Shown in pieces: positions 25,760 to 34,116 of a stretch of 64,000 nucleotides of DNA; position 1 is the first letter of the stretch, and each line of letters begins with the position of its first letter. The DNA is from Planctomicrobium piriforme (GTDB lineage Bacteria > Planctomycetota > Planctomycetia > Planctomycetales > Planctomycetaceae). A program made the translations under genes and the position numbers. The stretch spans positions 66,973 to 130,972 of the forward strand of contig NZ_FOQD01000021.1 in NCBI RefSeq assembly GCF_900113665.1, read 5' to 3'. The notes under the pieces were generated by a model. It did no database searches and was not told where the DNA came from. It saw nothing but the letters and a program-made list of their open reading frames with translations.

Positions 25760-26548
25760 CTATTGAATCGTCTGCCGGGCAATCATTCCGGCGAGATAGC
25801 CTCCTTTGAATCCGGCGTCGATGTTCACCACCGCGACGTTGGCCGCACAACTGTTGAGCATCCCCAGGAGTGCCGTCAGACCGCCGAATGAAGCTCCATA
25901 ACCGACGCTCGTCGGCACGGCGATGACCGGACAGGCCACCCAGCCTGCCACCACCGAGGGCAAAGCCCCTTCCATCCCGGCCACGACCACCACGGCCCCG
26001 GCCCCTTCCAGGCGGTGTTTTTCCTGCAAGAATCGCTGCGGGCCGGCGACTCCCACATCCATCACCAGATCGACCGACACGTTCATCCACCGCAGCGTTT
26101 CGACCGCTTCTTCGGCAATCGGACGATCGGATGTTCCTGCCGCGACCACAGCCACTTTGCCTGACTCTGGTTCCGCTCGGTTCCAGCGGACGGTGCGCGC
26201 GACGGTATTGACGATCGCTTCAGGGACTTGTGCCTGCAGCGCGCTGATCTGTTCGCTGCTGCACCGCGTGGCGAGGCCGTTCTGACGCTCCGTCAGCAGT
26301 CGCTGAAACGTCTGCACCAGTGCCTCGACCGACTTACCGGGGGCGTAGATCACTTCCGGGTATCCGCAACGTCGTTCACGGTCAAGATCGAGCCGCACGT
26401 CCCCCTGCGGATTCACAGCGACCGACCCCAGGCGATCATCACAACGGGATCTTGAAATCGCCTGATACACCTCATCCAGCGACTGCTCGCCGGTCACCAG
26501 CCGTTGCAGCAACAAAAGCAAATCAGGCGACGCAGACTCAGCCGACAT
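25760..26548 (-). CDS. larB: Nickel-pincer cofactor biosynthesis protein LarB
   Basis: LarB carboxylates and hydrolyses nicotinic acid adenine dinucleotide in the first step of the nickel-pincer nucleotide used by LarA. 262 residues: an N-terminal helical part and a C-terminal PurE-like (AIRC) domain with VAVVAAGTSDRPIAEEAVETLRWM, DVGVAGPQRFL, VVVVAGMEGALPSVVAGWVACPVIAVPTSVGYG and NSCAANVAVVNIDAGFKGGYLAG. The window also contains a LarA-family gene at 17035-18318; larC and larE are not present here. True PurE is encoded separately at 32372. Confidence 0.92.
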   Translation of the reverse strand: MSAESASPDLLLLLQRLVTGEQSLDEVYQAISRSRCDDRLGSVAVNPQGDVRLDLDRERRCGYPEVIYAPGKSVEALVQTFQRLLTERQNGLATRCSSEQISALQAQVPEAIVNTVARTVRWNRAEPESGKVAVVAAGTSDRPIAEEAVETLRWMNVSVDLVMDVGVAGPQRFLQEKHRLEGAGAVVVVAGMEGALPSVVAGWVACPVIAVPTSVGYGASFGGLTALLGMLNSCAANVAVVNIDAGFKGGYLAGMIARQTIQ

Positions 26549-26728
26549 GACGAGAGAATTTCTGAAAGTGAAACAGGCCGTTTACAACGGCGGGGCAGAC
26601 ATTCCGCAGTCGACATTGTAAGTTGAACTCCGCCTGACGGCGAACTGGTGGACACATTTGTTCGACGTCCAGTTTCGCTGGTCGGGCACGAATATTGATT
26701 CTCCGCAATTCTAGTTTCATCGTGTTCC

Positions 26729-27151
26729 ATGCCCCCGTTCATCTCGCACCGCCGCGTCGAATTTTCCCAGACCGACATGGCCGGAATCGTCCATTTCTCC
26801 AACTACTACAAGTGGATGGAAGAGCTGGAGCATGATTTCTTCCGCTCGCTGGGGCTGAAGATCATGGAGCAGCAGCCGGACGGCACCTACATCGGCTGGC
26901 CCCGCGTGAACGCCTCGTGTCACTTTCAGTCGCCGGCCCGGTACGAAGACCAGATTGAAGGCCGCCTGCGCGTCGAACGCATCGGCTTCAAGTCGCTGAC
27001 CTATTACATGGAATTCTGGCGGGGAACACAGCGAATCGCCTACGGGCGAGTGAAAACCGCCTGCTGCATCTGCCGCGCCGACGGCACCCTCAGCTCAATT
27101 GAGATTCCCAAATCGATCCTCGATCAACTCCACGAAATGCCGGCGGAGTGA
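26729..27151 (+). CDS. Acyl-CoA thioesterase, YbgC/4HBT family
   Basis: 140-residue single hot-dog domain. The 4HBT signature with the catalytic Asp is FSQTDMAGIVHFSNYYKWMEELEHDFFRSLG; later strands fit the family (VNASCHFQSPARYEDQIEGRLRVERIGFKSLTYYMEFW). Cleaves acyl-CoA thioesters; chain-length preference unknown. Single gene, divergent from larB and convergent with the TIGR03000-like gene. Confidence 0.87.
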   Translation: MPPFISHRRVEFSQTDMAGIVHFSNYYKWMEELEHDFFRSLGLKIMEQQPDGTYIGWPRVNASCHFQSPARYEDQIEGRLRVERIGFKSLTYYMEFWRGTQRIAYGRVKTACCICRADGTLSSIEIPKSILDQLHEMPAE

Positions 27152-27239
27152 AAGTTTTCAGTATTCAGTAATCAGTCCGTATAGAACTCAATTACTCCCG
27201 GAGTAGAACTGAAAACTAACGACTGAGAACTGACAACTC
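27152..27239. repeat. Inverted intergenic repeat, TTTTCAGT family
   Basis: Arm AAGTTTTCAGTATTCAGT starts at 27152, and inverse arms ACTGAAAACT (27208-27217) and ACTGACAACT (27229-27238) follow. Same family as the copies at 2311 and 16944. Confidence 0.6.
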
Positions 27240-27275
27240 CCCAAAAGAAACGGCCCAGGCAGTTGCCTGGGCCGT
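27240..27275 (-). terminator. Intrinsic terminator, minus strand
   Basis: A 12-base stem ACGGCCCAGGCA / TGCCTGGGCCGT (27250-27275) with a two-base loop; on the minus strand it is followed by TTCTTTTGG. It lies 35 bases beyond the stop of the TIGR03000-like gene and may also stop the convergent thioesterase transcript. Confidence 0.75.
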
Positions 27276-27309
27276 CGCGGTTTCAGTGATCGTGATTCAA
27301 CGATCTTTC

Positions 27310-27945
27310 TCAATGCACGTTGCGGTCGTCGTCCATTTCGACTTCGATCACGCGGCCCATAATCAAACGCACATAGCGTTCTTCCATTCGCTCGCCGTTT
27401 GGCCCGTCAAATCTCGCTTCGATCCGGTAAATGTGCGGCAACCCGGGAATGAGCGGTTCCGAGGTAAAGTGCCACATGTCCGGATGTTCGTGATCCTGAA
27501 AGCCTTCCAGGTAATCCTGGGTACGGTACACGTTCATGTCGTGCACCCGAACGCTTTTGGCGTCCGGAACATGCACATCCACAATCGCGGCACGCGGGTG
27601 CATCTTCACAGGCACCGGACGGGACTTCATTTGATATGTCCGTCCGATCGTGCCTGGAGGCGGCTGCCATGTTGTGGCGGTGGCTCCGGAATAACCTGGC
27701 CCCACGCCGGGAACACCGGTGGCGGGAACCGTTGGATAACCCGCAATGCCCGGCAGTGGCGCAACTGCCGAGGGCATCGCATTCATCATCATCGGAGACG
27801 AGGACATCGGAATGGGACTTAGCGTCCCTCCGTAGCTGTCGCCTCCTTTTTGACAGGGACAACCGGCCTCGGCACGCGAGACATCCATCGTCCCGACGGC
27901 CACGGCCATCGCCAGCACCGAACCAAATTTCACTTGGAACTTCAT
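27310..27945 (-). CDS. Exported TIGR03000-like planctomycete protein
   Basis: 211 residues from ATG 27945. Signal peptide (MKFQVKFGSVLAMAVAVGTMDVSRAEA), then CPCQKGG, a long Pro/Gly/Met-rich linker of about 70 residues, and a C-terminal beta domain (about 110-205) that matches the TIGR03000 pattern: AIVDVHVPDAKSVRVHDMNV ... FTSEPLIPGLPHIYRIEARF ... EERYVRLIMGRVIEVEMDD. This domain is largely confined to planctomycetes and has no known activity. The frame runs on to 28002 but the signal peptide fixes the start. Confidence 0.78.
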   Translation of the reverse strand: MKFQVKFGSVLAMAVAVGTMDVSRAEAGCPCQKGGDSYGGTLSPIPMSSSPMMMNAMPSAVAPLPGIAGYPTVPATGVPGVGPGYSGATATTWQPPPGTIGRTYQMKSRPVPVKMHPRAAIVDVHVPDAKSVRVHDMNVYRTQDYLEGFQDHEHPDMWHFTSEPLIPGLPHIYRIEARFDGPNGERMEERYVRLIMGRVIEVEMDDDRNVH

Positions 27946-28250
27946 GACGCTTTCCCTGTCGACGAACAGAAATTGACACGACTTGCACGTCTGGGCGAAC
28001 ACACCAGATCAGGTCAGAGTTCGCTTCGCCCGTTCAAATCCCGTCTCCAGTGTTGCAGTGATTTTGAGTCTGACGTCATCCCGCTTCCGGCAGTTGTTCC
28101 CCAACACCTGTCGCAAGCTCGATGGCAGCAGATCGCTTCTCCGCAACGATCGTCTCCTGCCGCTTGACCGATCGCGACAGGAAACCAGATAGACCCGAGA
28201 GAAACTTACCACCTGGCTGAGACGCGGCTTTTTTTTGAGGCGATTTCAAT
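27946..28250. other. Intergenic region, no gene seen
   Basis: About 300 bases upstream of the minus-strand TIGR03000-like gene. No open frame has coding character. GTTCAAATCCC at 28036-28046 looks like a tRNA T loop but is not flanked by complementary stems. Confidence 0.4.
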
Positions 28251-28280
28251 AAAAAAGTCCGCCGATTCTCGGGCGGACTT
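28251..28280 (-). terminator. Intrinsic terminator, minus strand (after MBL-fold gene)
   Basis: Nine-base stem AAGTCCGCC / GGCGGACTT around an eight-base loop; on the minus strand six T residues follow (A run 28251-28256). It lies 77 bases beyond the MBL-fold stop. Confidence 0.83.
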
Positions 28281-28356
28281 CGTCACGTTTTCTCTGACTG
28301 TCAGCCATTCTCCAGTCGGCGCGGCAGGCTTTCCGGACAGGGCTGTTGCGATCCGT

Positions 28357-29418
28357 CTATTTTGACGTTCCTCGCGTGTTGAATGTTCGCTGCGCACCGT
28401 CAGGACCGATCTGAACCGTATAGCTTTCCCCATCGGGAGCGACAGACGCTTTCACCCACGTCCCCTGGCAGTCGTTTGTATCGCCGGCATTGGCGATGAA
28501 CTCGGCTGGAGCCTGTTGCTCGGCTTTCGCGGAGAGATTCCGATGCAGCTGGTAGAGCGCCTGGAATGAAGGGCAACTGCGAAGGGTCGCAATCACTGCC
28601 GGGTCGCCCCCCTTACTCGGGCCGTTGCACATCACGTCGACAACAGGATCGATCGCTTTCACGAACACCGGATTGTTGCTGACCCCTAATCCGTGATGAG
28701 TGACCATGAACAGGTCGACCTTGCCGACCGGATTGTTCGGCGTCACCAATTGGGCCTCGACATTCCAGGTAAGGTCGCCGCAGGTCAGGAAGCGAAACTT
28801 CCCGAGTTCGAACAACAAACTCAAGCTGGCCGCATTATCGGATTTGTCTTCCGCCTTCGCCTTGTGTTCGCTCGCAAACGGGTTCGGCTCTCCAGAGTTG
28901 GGAACAACTTCACGGCTCCCAGTGAGCACCCGGACCTTCAGCGGGAGTTTCTGTCCCTGCATCTCAAACGTATCGCCCGCATGCAGCGTGCGCGATTCAT
29001 TTTGCGATGCCGCACGGTACAAGGCGATCCGATCCGGAAACTGTTTGTCGTCCGACAGGGTGTCGGGAATCCCGCGATCCCAGAACGTACGAATGGGGAT
29101 TTCAGCGGTGATCGAGGCGTGATTCCCGTAATGGTCCATGTGCCAGTGTGAGACGACGGCGTGGTCGATGTGGTCGAGTTTGGCAACCTCCCGCACCACT
29201 TTCAAAATGCGGTCGCGATCGCGGCCCATGTTGTCCGGATAGCCGGAATCGATCAGCACCGATTCACCTGCTGGGGTGACCAGCAATGTCGCCGCTCCCC
29301 CTTCCACATCGATGAAGTAGAGATCGAGCCGGCCATTCTTACCGTCTGCCTGAGCCGCTTGAAAACTGGCGACCAGCAGGCACAAGGCCACGCAAAGCAA
29401 GGTGCAACGTGAGCGCAT
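28357..29418 (-). CDS. Exported MBL-fold metallohydrolase (ComEC-like domain)
   Basis: 353 residues from ATG 29418. Signal peptide (CTLLCVALCLLVASFQAAQA) followed by a metallo-beta-lactamase fold: LYFIDVEGGAATLLVTPAGESVLIDSGYPD, then the metal motif SHWHMDHYGN (HxHxDH), FLTCGDLTWNVE and MVTHHGL. The FIDVEGGAATLL start is typical of the ComEC/Rec2-type branch. No membrane domain follows, so it acts as a free exported hydrolase. Substrate unknown. It follows the SGNH hydrolase gene by 37 bases on the same strand, likely one transcript. Confidence 0.85.
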   Translation of the reverse strand: MRSRCTLLCVALCLLVASFQAAQADGKNGRLDLYFIDVEGGAATLLVTPAGESVLIDSGYPDNMGRDRDRILKVVREVAKLDHIDHAVVSHWHMDHYGNHASITAEIPIRTFWDRGIPDTLSDDKQFPDRIALYRAASQNESRTLHAGDTFEMQGQKLPLKVRVLTGSREVVPNSGEPNPFASEHKAKAEDKSDNAASLSLLFELGKFRFLTCGDLTWNVEAQLVTPNNPVGKVDLFMVTHHGLGVSNNPVFVKAIDPVVDVMCNGPSKGGDPAVIATLRSCPSFQALYQLHRNLSAKAEQQAPAEFIANAGDTNDCQGTWVKASVAPDGESYTVQIGPDGAQRTFNTRGTSK

Positions 29419-29455
29419 CAAACACCTGTCAGCTAAGGGTTGAAACGAAAAGGGC

Positions 29456-30187
29456 TTACTGTTGAGCAGCGGGGAGAGCCGCCTTGATCGTGGCCGCCAC
29501 CTGTTCCGCCAGAGCGTCATAGCCAGCCGGGGTGTAGTGGACGTTTTTCGGCAACATCAGTTCCGAAATCTGCGGTTTGACGAAACTGTGAAGATCTTCA
29601 ATCTGGACGCCGTGCGACTGCATGATCTTCTCCGCCACGGCGTTGTACCGCACTTCGTCCCCTGGCACGCGATTGACCGAGCCCTCTGGTACCGGCGTCG
29701 TGTTTCGCCAGATCAGCTTTGCGCCAGTCTTCTGCAGGCGTTCCACAATTTGCGTCAGATTTTTTTCATAGTCCTCGATCGACACCTGTGGATGTCGCGG
29801 TGCTGGCGGGGTGGCCGTGAGCGGGCCCGGCGGGACTTCCTTGTCATCCATATAACGGATGTCATGCAGGCCCCAGTTGAAATGGATGACGTCCCATTTT
29901 CCGTCACCGAGCCACGCGTCAATACTTTCAACCCCCCGCGGCGTTGGCCCGCCGTTGACTGAAATGCGATGCACATTCGCCTGCCCGGCCAGCAGTTTGC
30001 GGACAGGGATCGTGTAACCCATCGAAATCGAGTCGCCGATGATCAGCACCCTCGGCAGCTTGGGGTCGTCGACAATCTTCTCAAACGCCGGATTCGGCTT
30101 TCGAGCCTGAGCGAACACACAGTTCTCTGAAGTCACGCAAAGGGCCAAAATCGCAGGCAGAACCGCACACAACCAGAATCGCATCAT
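29456..30187 (-). CDS. Exported SGNH/GDSL-family hydrolase
   Basis: 243 residues. A signal peptide (FWLCAVLPAILALCVTSENCVFA) precedes the SGNH fold. Block I is LIIGDSISMGY with the nucleophile Ser, the Gly block is VNGGPT, the Asn block is weak (FNWGLHDI) and the catalytic Asp/His block is LPKNVHYTPAGY, where the expected Asp is replaced by Asn. Probably a carbohydrate esterase or lipase. Two adjacent ATGs (30187, 30184) follow CAGGTGAC. Downstream on the same strand is the MBL-fold gene. Confidence 0.82.
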   Translation of the reverse strand: MMRFWLCAVLPAILALCVTSENCVFAQARKPNPAFEKIVDDPKLPRVLIIGDSISMGYTIPVRKLLAGQANVHRISVNGGPTPRGVESIDAWLGDGKWDVIHFNWGLHDIRYMDDKEVPPGPLTATPPAPRHPQVSIEDYEKNLTQIVERLQKTGAKLIWRNTTPVPEGSVNRVPGDEVRYNAVAEKIMQSHGVQIEDLHSFVKPQISELMLPKNVHYTPAGYDALAEQVAATIKAALPAAQQ

Positions 30188-30256
30188 GTCACCTGAGTTA
30201 GATTTGCATGTATGAAAAGAACCTGAGGGAATCACGTTCCGATTGTTGTACGCCAA

Positions 30257-30283
30257 TCAGCCGCTGGGCGTTAGCCCACGGTT
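30257..30283 (-). repeat. Dispersed repeat, CAGCCGCTGGGCGTTAGCCC family, copy 1
   Basis: 27-base element; its reverse complement recurs at 34090-34116 with one mismatch. It lies in the 300-base gap between the SGNH hydrolase and DUF1614 genes, where no gene was found. Confidence 0.75.
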
Positions 30284-30411
30284 CTTTCCTTGCTCGGGAC
30301 GAAATTCTCAGAACAGCGGCGCCGACTGCTCACAACAGCAGTGTGCCCTGCTCACGCAGCAGAATCAACTTGCCCGGCACTCAAGACGGTTGTTACTTGA
30401 TGTGCAAAAGA

Positions 30412-30441
30412 GAACCGAACGCTAACGCGTTCCGGCTGATG
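30412..30441 (+). repeat. Variant of the same repeat family
   Basis: Contains AACCGAACGCTAACGCGTTC followed by CGGCTGATG. It shares the AACC..GCTAACG...CGGCTGA skeleton of the elements at 30257 and 34090 but differs in the middle. It points opposite to copy 1. Confidence 0.55.
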
Positions 30442-30487
30442 GGCGTCAAATCAGTCGCCGTGCTTGAGCTGCCGGCTCTTTTCTTCC

Positions 30488-31225
30488 TCAGGCCAACAGT
30501 GCGGCGAGGATTCCGGACAGGACAATGCCGTCGAACGTGCCTGCTCCGCCGATCGACATTACCGCGACCGGCGTCTTTGTCATTTCCTTCAGATGCAGCA
30601 GATCAGCCCCAATAATCGGCCCCGCGACCCCCGCGATGAACGCCGTCGCCGCCCGTTGCTCGGGACCTGCTCCCAGCGGCAACAACACCATCCAGGTGGT
30701 CAGCACGCTCACCAGCGGCGGGACGAAAGCGGGAATCAGTATTCCGATCCCTTCCACCGGACGGGCCACTCGCCAGCAGGCAACGACGCAGACCGCGCTG
30801 ACCAGCATCGCACACAGAAACGGAACCGAATCCTCTTTCAACAGCCGCACTGCCTGCAAAACGGCGATCAGCGTTGGAATCACGCAGCCGCCGAGATTAA
30901 CGGCAATCAGGGTTTCCGACTGCACCCGTTGATAGGTTTTGGAGAGCGCCATTCCCAGCGGCCCGAAGGGGACCATCGGCTGCAGTTCGTCCTTGCGGAT
31001 GTGATAGACCGGAATATTGATCACCGAGCCGAGCATGATGCCAAACACAGTCAGAGCGGCGGTCATCGGGTGCAGCCCCAGTCGTTCGAACGCATATCGC
31101 GCCGTATCAAACAGAAACAGCGGCAACAGGCACAGCACCAGCAGAATGATGAACAGCGGCAGGCACCCGAGTAACGGGTTGATTTGCCGCGTGGGCCCCC
31201 CGAGATAGCGAATCTGCACTGGCAT
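30488..31225 (-). CDS. DUF1614 membrane protein
   Basis: 245 residues with seven or so hydrophobic helices (CLPLFIILLVLCLLPLFLF, ALTVFGIMLGSVINIPVY, LIAVNLGGCVIPTLIAVLQ, FLCAMLVSAVCVVACWRVA and others). The conserved pattern FGIMLGSVINIPVY and VNLGGCVIPTLIA, with a C-terminal GGAGTFDGIVLSGILA, fits the DUF1614 family, whose function is unknown. Single gene, divergent from the DnaJ-like gene 88 bases away. Confidence 0.82.
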   Translation of the reverse strand: MPVQIRYLGGPTRQINPLLGCLPLFIILLVLCLLPLFLFDTARYAFERLGLHPMTAALTVFGIMLGSVINIPVYHIRKDELQPMVPFGPLGMALSKTYQRVQSETLIAVNLGGCVIPTLIAVLQAVRLLKEDSVPFLCAMLVSAVCVVACWRVARPVEGIGILIPAFVPPLVSVLTTWMVLLPLGAGPEQRAATAFIAGVAGPIIGADLLHLKEMTKTPVAVMSIGGAGTFDGIVLSGILAALLA

Positions 31226-31313
31226 GACCGGTCGTATTCCTTCTCAAAAAACGTCATTAAAGCCGAGGGGGCGGCGCTCTGCACACGCGACGGCAAACTG
31301 CTAGAATTTTCGC

Positions 31314-32291
31314 ATGCCACAGCAAGACTACTATCAGATCCTCGGCGTGTCTCGCGACGCAACGGCCGAGCAGATTCGCAAAGCGTTCAAAAAAATCGCA
31401 CGGGAAAACCATCCGGACGCGAAGAAAGACGACCCTGCCGCCGCCGAGCGCTTCAAGGCCGCCGCCGAAGCCTACGATGTGCTGGGGGACGAAGAAAAAC
31501 GCAAGAAATACGACCAGTTCGGCGCGAACTGGAAGCATTTCAAAGACGGCCAAAGCCCTTACGCCGGCGGAGGAAGTGGAGGCGGAGGGGGGAACCCGTT
31601 CCGCAGCGGCGGCCCGGTGGATGTGGATCTTCGCGACATTTTCGGCGGCCAGGGCGCTGTCGACCTCGAAGAAATCTTTGGTGGTATGTTCGGAGGCGGC
31701 GGAGGACGTCGATCAGCCGGTCGCGGCCGCGCTCCTCGACCACAAAAAGGAGAAGATCTGTCGGCGACCATACAGGTTCCGTTCCAGACGGCGGCTGTCG
31801 GCGGCAACTACGATCTTTCCCTGCAGCGGAACGGCAAACCGGAAGAACTCTCCGTCAAAATCCCCGTTGGAATTGAAGACGGCCAGACGATCCGACTCGG
31901 TGGACAAGGTGAGCCTGGCCACCAGGGAGGCCCCGCCGGCGACCTTTTATTGACCGTGCAGGTGGCGCCCCACCCTTACTTCCGCCGCGAAGGCCGCAAC
32001 GTGCTGGTCGATGTGCCAGTGTCGATGACCGAAGCCGCGCTCGGAACAAAAATCGACGTCCCGACCCTGTCCGACGGCATCGTTTCCATGACCCTGCCGG
32101 CAGGCACCTCATCTGGGGCAAAACTCCGTCTCAAGGGCAAAGGGATCGAACATCCCAAAAGCGGAACGAGAGGCGACCTGTTCGTCCTCATCAAGATCGT
32201 CGTCCCCAAAGGCCTCGACGCCCGATCCAAAGAACTGCTGGAAGAGTTCGCCGAACTCAACCCGCTGACGCCGCGAGCGGGTTTGTGGTGA
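31314..32291 (+). CDS. DnaJ-like co-chaperone of the CbpA type
   Basis: 325 residues. N-terminal J domain (about 4-70) with the HPD motif in ENHPDAKKDD, needed to stimulate DnaK ATPase; a Gly/Phe-rich linker (about 78-145, FGGMFGGGGGRR); and two beta-sandwich substrate-binding domains (about 150-325; GQTIRLGGQGEPG, DLLLTVQVAPHPYFRREGRNV, LGTKIDVPTLSDG, KLRLKGKGI). The CxxCxGxG zinc repeats of DnaJ proper are absent, so it is a CbpA-class protein. An 80-base gap separates it from purE. Confidence 0.92.
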   Translation: MPQQDYYQILGVSRDATAEQIRKAFKKIARENHPDAKKDDPAAAERFKAAAEAYDVLGDEEKRKKYDQFGANWKHFKDGQSPYAGGGSGGGGGNPFRSGGPVDVDLRDIFGGQGAVDLEEIFGGMFGGGGGRRSAGRGRAPRPQKGEDLSATIQVPFQTAAVGGNYDLSLQRNGKPEELSVKIPVGIEDGQTIRLGGQGEPGHQGGPAGDLLLTVQVAPHPYFRREGRNVLVDVPVSMTEAALGTKIDVPTLSDGIVSMTLPAGTSSGAKLRLKGKGIEHPKSGTRGDLFVLIKIVVPKGLDARSKELLEEFAELNPLTPRAGLW

Positions 32292-32371
32292 GAGACCACA
32301 GGCTTCAACTGATCGTGTCGAAAGTCATTCACTGTCGAGCCAAGTCAGCATTTGTGACCCTGGAGTAAACA

Positions 32372-32884
32372 ATGGCAGAAGCAGCGCCGCTGGTCGGCGT
32401 GATTATGGGGAGCAAGTCCGACTGGGAGACGATGCAGGGGGCTGCACAGATGCTGGCGCAGTTCGGCGTGCCGCACGAATGCCGCGTCGTTTCCGCTCAC
32501 CGCACGCCCGACCTGATGGCCGACTATGCGAAATCGGCTGCCGGCCGGGGACTGGAAGTGATCATTGCCGGCGCCGGCGGGGCCGCACATCTGCCAGGCA
32601 TGGTCGCAGCACACACGGTATTGCCGGTGCTGGGAGTGCCTGTGCAGAGCAAGGCGCTCAACGGACTCGACTCGTTGCTCTCGATCGTGCAGATGCCCGG
32701 CGGAATTCCGGTCGCGACGCTGGCGATTGGCGCAGCCGGCAGCAAGAATGCCGGCCTGCTTGCCGTGCGAATTCTCGCCACCTCCCGGCCTGAACTCCGC
32801 GAAAAGCTGGTCGAATTCCAGAATCGGCAAACCGCAGACGTTCTGGCAGATTCCAATCTGCCAGTTCTGAAAACTGACCACTGA
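32372..32884 (+). CDS. purE: N5-carboxyaminoimidazole ribonucleotide mutase
   Basis: Class I PurE, converting N5-CAIR to CAIR in purine synthesis. 170 residues: VGVIMGSKSDWETM, VVSAHRTPDLMADYAK, IIAGAGGAAHLPGMVAAHTVLPVLGVPV and LSIVQMPGGIPVATLAIG are all present. A short C-terminal tail (FQNRQTADVLADSNLPVLKTDH) goes beyond the usual end. ATG follows GGAG by six bases. It is 29 bases upstream of purK and forms a normal purEK unit. Confidence 0.95.
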   Translation: MAEAAPLVGVIMGSKSDWETMQGAAQMLAQFGVPHECRVVSAHRTPDLMADYAKSAAGRGLEVIIAGAGGAAHLPGMVAAHTVLPVLGVPVQSKALNGLDSLLSIVQMPGGIPVATLAIGAAGSKNAGLLAVRILATSRPELREKLVEFQNRQTADVLADSNLPVLKTDH

Positions 32885-32913
32885 TCACTTTCCCCCCATT
32901 CTCCTGAACCTCG

Positions 32914-34056
32914 ATGACGCAACCCATCCTTCCCGGAGCAACAATTGGCATTCTCGGCAGCGGCCAGCTCGGTCGTATGCTCGCGGTTGCGGCGCGGCGG
33001 CTCGGGTACGGCGTCCAGGTGTTCTCGCCGGATCTGAATTCTCCCGCCGGTCAGGTTGCCGACCGTGAATGGGGAGCGAAGTACGACGACGTCGACCGTT
33101 TGAAAGAATTCGTCCGCCGCGTCGATGTCGTCACCCTCGAGTTCGAAAACGTGCCCGTCGAGACCCTGAACGTCCTCGAAAAGTTCGTCCCTGTCCGTCC
33201 TGGCCCGCGCGTGCTGGAGGCCGCGCAGAATCGCCTGCGCGAGAAGACCACGCTGCGGGGTTTCGGTCTGCCGACCGCCGATTTTCTGGCGATTCATTCG
33301 CTCGACGAACTCCGCGGCGGCCTCGCCCAGTTTGGCCAGCGGGGCATTCTCAAGACGGCCAACTGGGGCTACGACGGCAAAGGGCAGCAGTTCATAACCG
33401 GCAAAACCCAATTGCCGGAAGTGTGGAAATCGTTCGCAGGTCAGGAGGCGATTCTCGAAGCGGTCGTTGATTTCGAATGCGAACTCTCAGTGATTGCCGC
33501 CAGAAACCCTCAAGGGGACATCTGCAGTTACGATCCGATTCTGAATCAGCATCGTCATCACATTCTCGATGTCTCGATTTCGCCGGTTCCGCAGTTCTCG
33601 GCGGCAACGATTGCGAGTGCGAAGGAAATCGCCCGGACCGTGATGGAATCGCTCGACGTCTGCGGCGTGTTGTGTGTCGAACTGTTCCTGACGAAGTCCG
33701 GCGATCTGTTGATCAATGAAATCGCTCCCCGTCCGCACAACTCAGGTCACCTGACTCTCGACGCGCATGCCTGTTCGCAGTTTGAGCAGCAGCTTCGCGG
33801 CATCTGCGGGCTGCCGCTCGGTTCGACTGAGCAGTACCAGCCGGCCGCGATGGCAAACCTGCTGGGAGATCTCTGGCAGGGAGACCAGCCGCCGCGCTGG
33901 GAAGCGGCCTTGCAGGCGAGCGACGTGCGGCTGCATCTGTACGGCAAGCCCGAGGCCCGGCCAGGCCGCAAAATGGGCCATCTCACCTGCCTGGCAGCCG
34001 ACGCCGCCACCGCCGAACGCCGCGTCCGCGAAGTCCGCGAACAACTGCTGGGTTAG
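32914..34056 (+). CDS. purK: N5-carboxyaminoimidazole ribonucleotide synthase
   Basis: ATP-grasp enzyme making N5-CAIR from AIR, bicarbonate and ATP; supplies PurE. 380 residues: N-terminal GILGSGQLGRMLAVAARRLGYGVQVFSPD, ATP-grasp core with GILKTANWGYDGKGQQ and VDFECELSVIAAR, and the metal-binding LINEIAPRPHNSGHLTLDAHACSQFEQQLRGICGLPLG. A normal full-length PurK. A beta-carbonic anhydrase elsewhere in the window makes the bicarbonate it uses, but no operon link is seen. Confidence 0.95.
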   Translation: MTQPILPGATIGILGSGQLGRMLAVAARRLGYGVQVFSPDLNSPAGQVADREWGAKYDDVDRLKEFVRRVDVVTLEFENVPVETLNVLEKFVPVRPGPRVLEAAQNRLREKTTLRGFGLPTADFLAIHSLDELRGGLAQFGQRGILKTANWGYDGKGQQFITGKTQLPEVWKSFAGQEAILEAVVDFECELSVIAARNPQGDICSYDPILNQHRHHILDVSISPVPQFSAATIASAKEIARTVMESLDVCGVLCVELFLTKSGDLLINEIAPRPHNSGHLTLDAHACSQFEQQLRGICGLPLGSTEQYQPAAMANLLGDLWQGDQPPRWEAALQASDVRLHLYGKPEARPGRKMGHLTCLAADAATAERRVREVREQLLG

Positions 34057-34089
34057 TGTGACATCCCCTACTGTGAGGGAGTTCCTCAA

Positions 34090-34116
34090 AACCCTGGGCT
34101 AACGCCCAGCGGCTGA
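34090..34116 (+). repeat. Dispersed repeat, CAGCCGCTGGGCGTTAGCCC family, copy 2 (inverse)
   Basis: Reverse complement of the element at 30257-30283, 26 of 27 bases equal. It follows purK by 33 bases. Confidence 0.75.

Noticed and set aside
24705..26090. 461-codon frame covering carbonic anhydrase and part of larB
   Set aside because: Codons before 25595 lie opposite in frame to larB and are Gly/Arg-rich; carbonic anhydrase starts cleanly at 25595.
28036..28046. GTTCAAATCCC resembling a tRNA T loop
   Set aside because: The flanking bases do not pair as a T stem, and no acceptor, D or anticodon arm can be placed.
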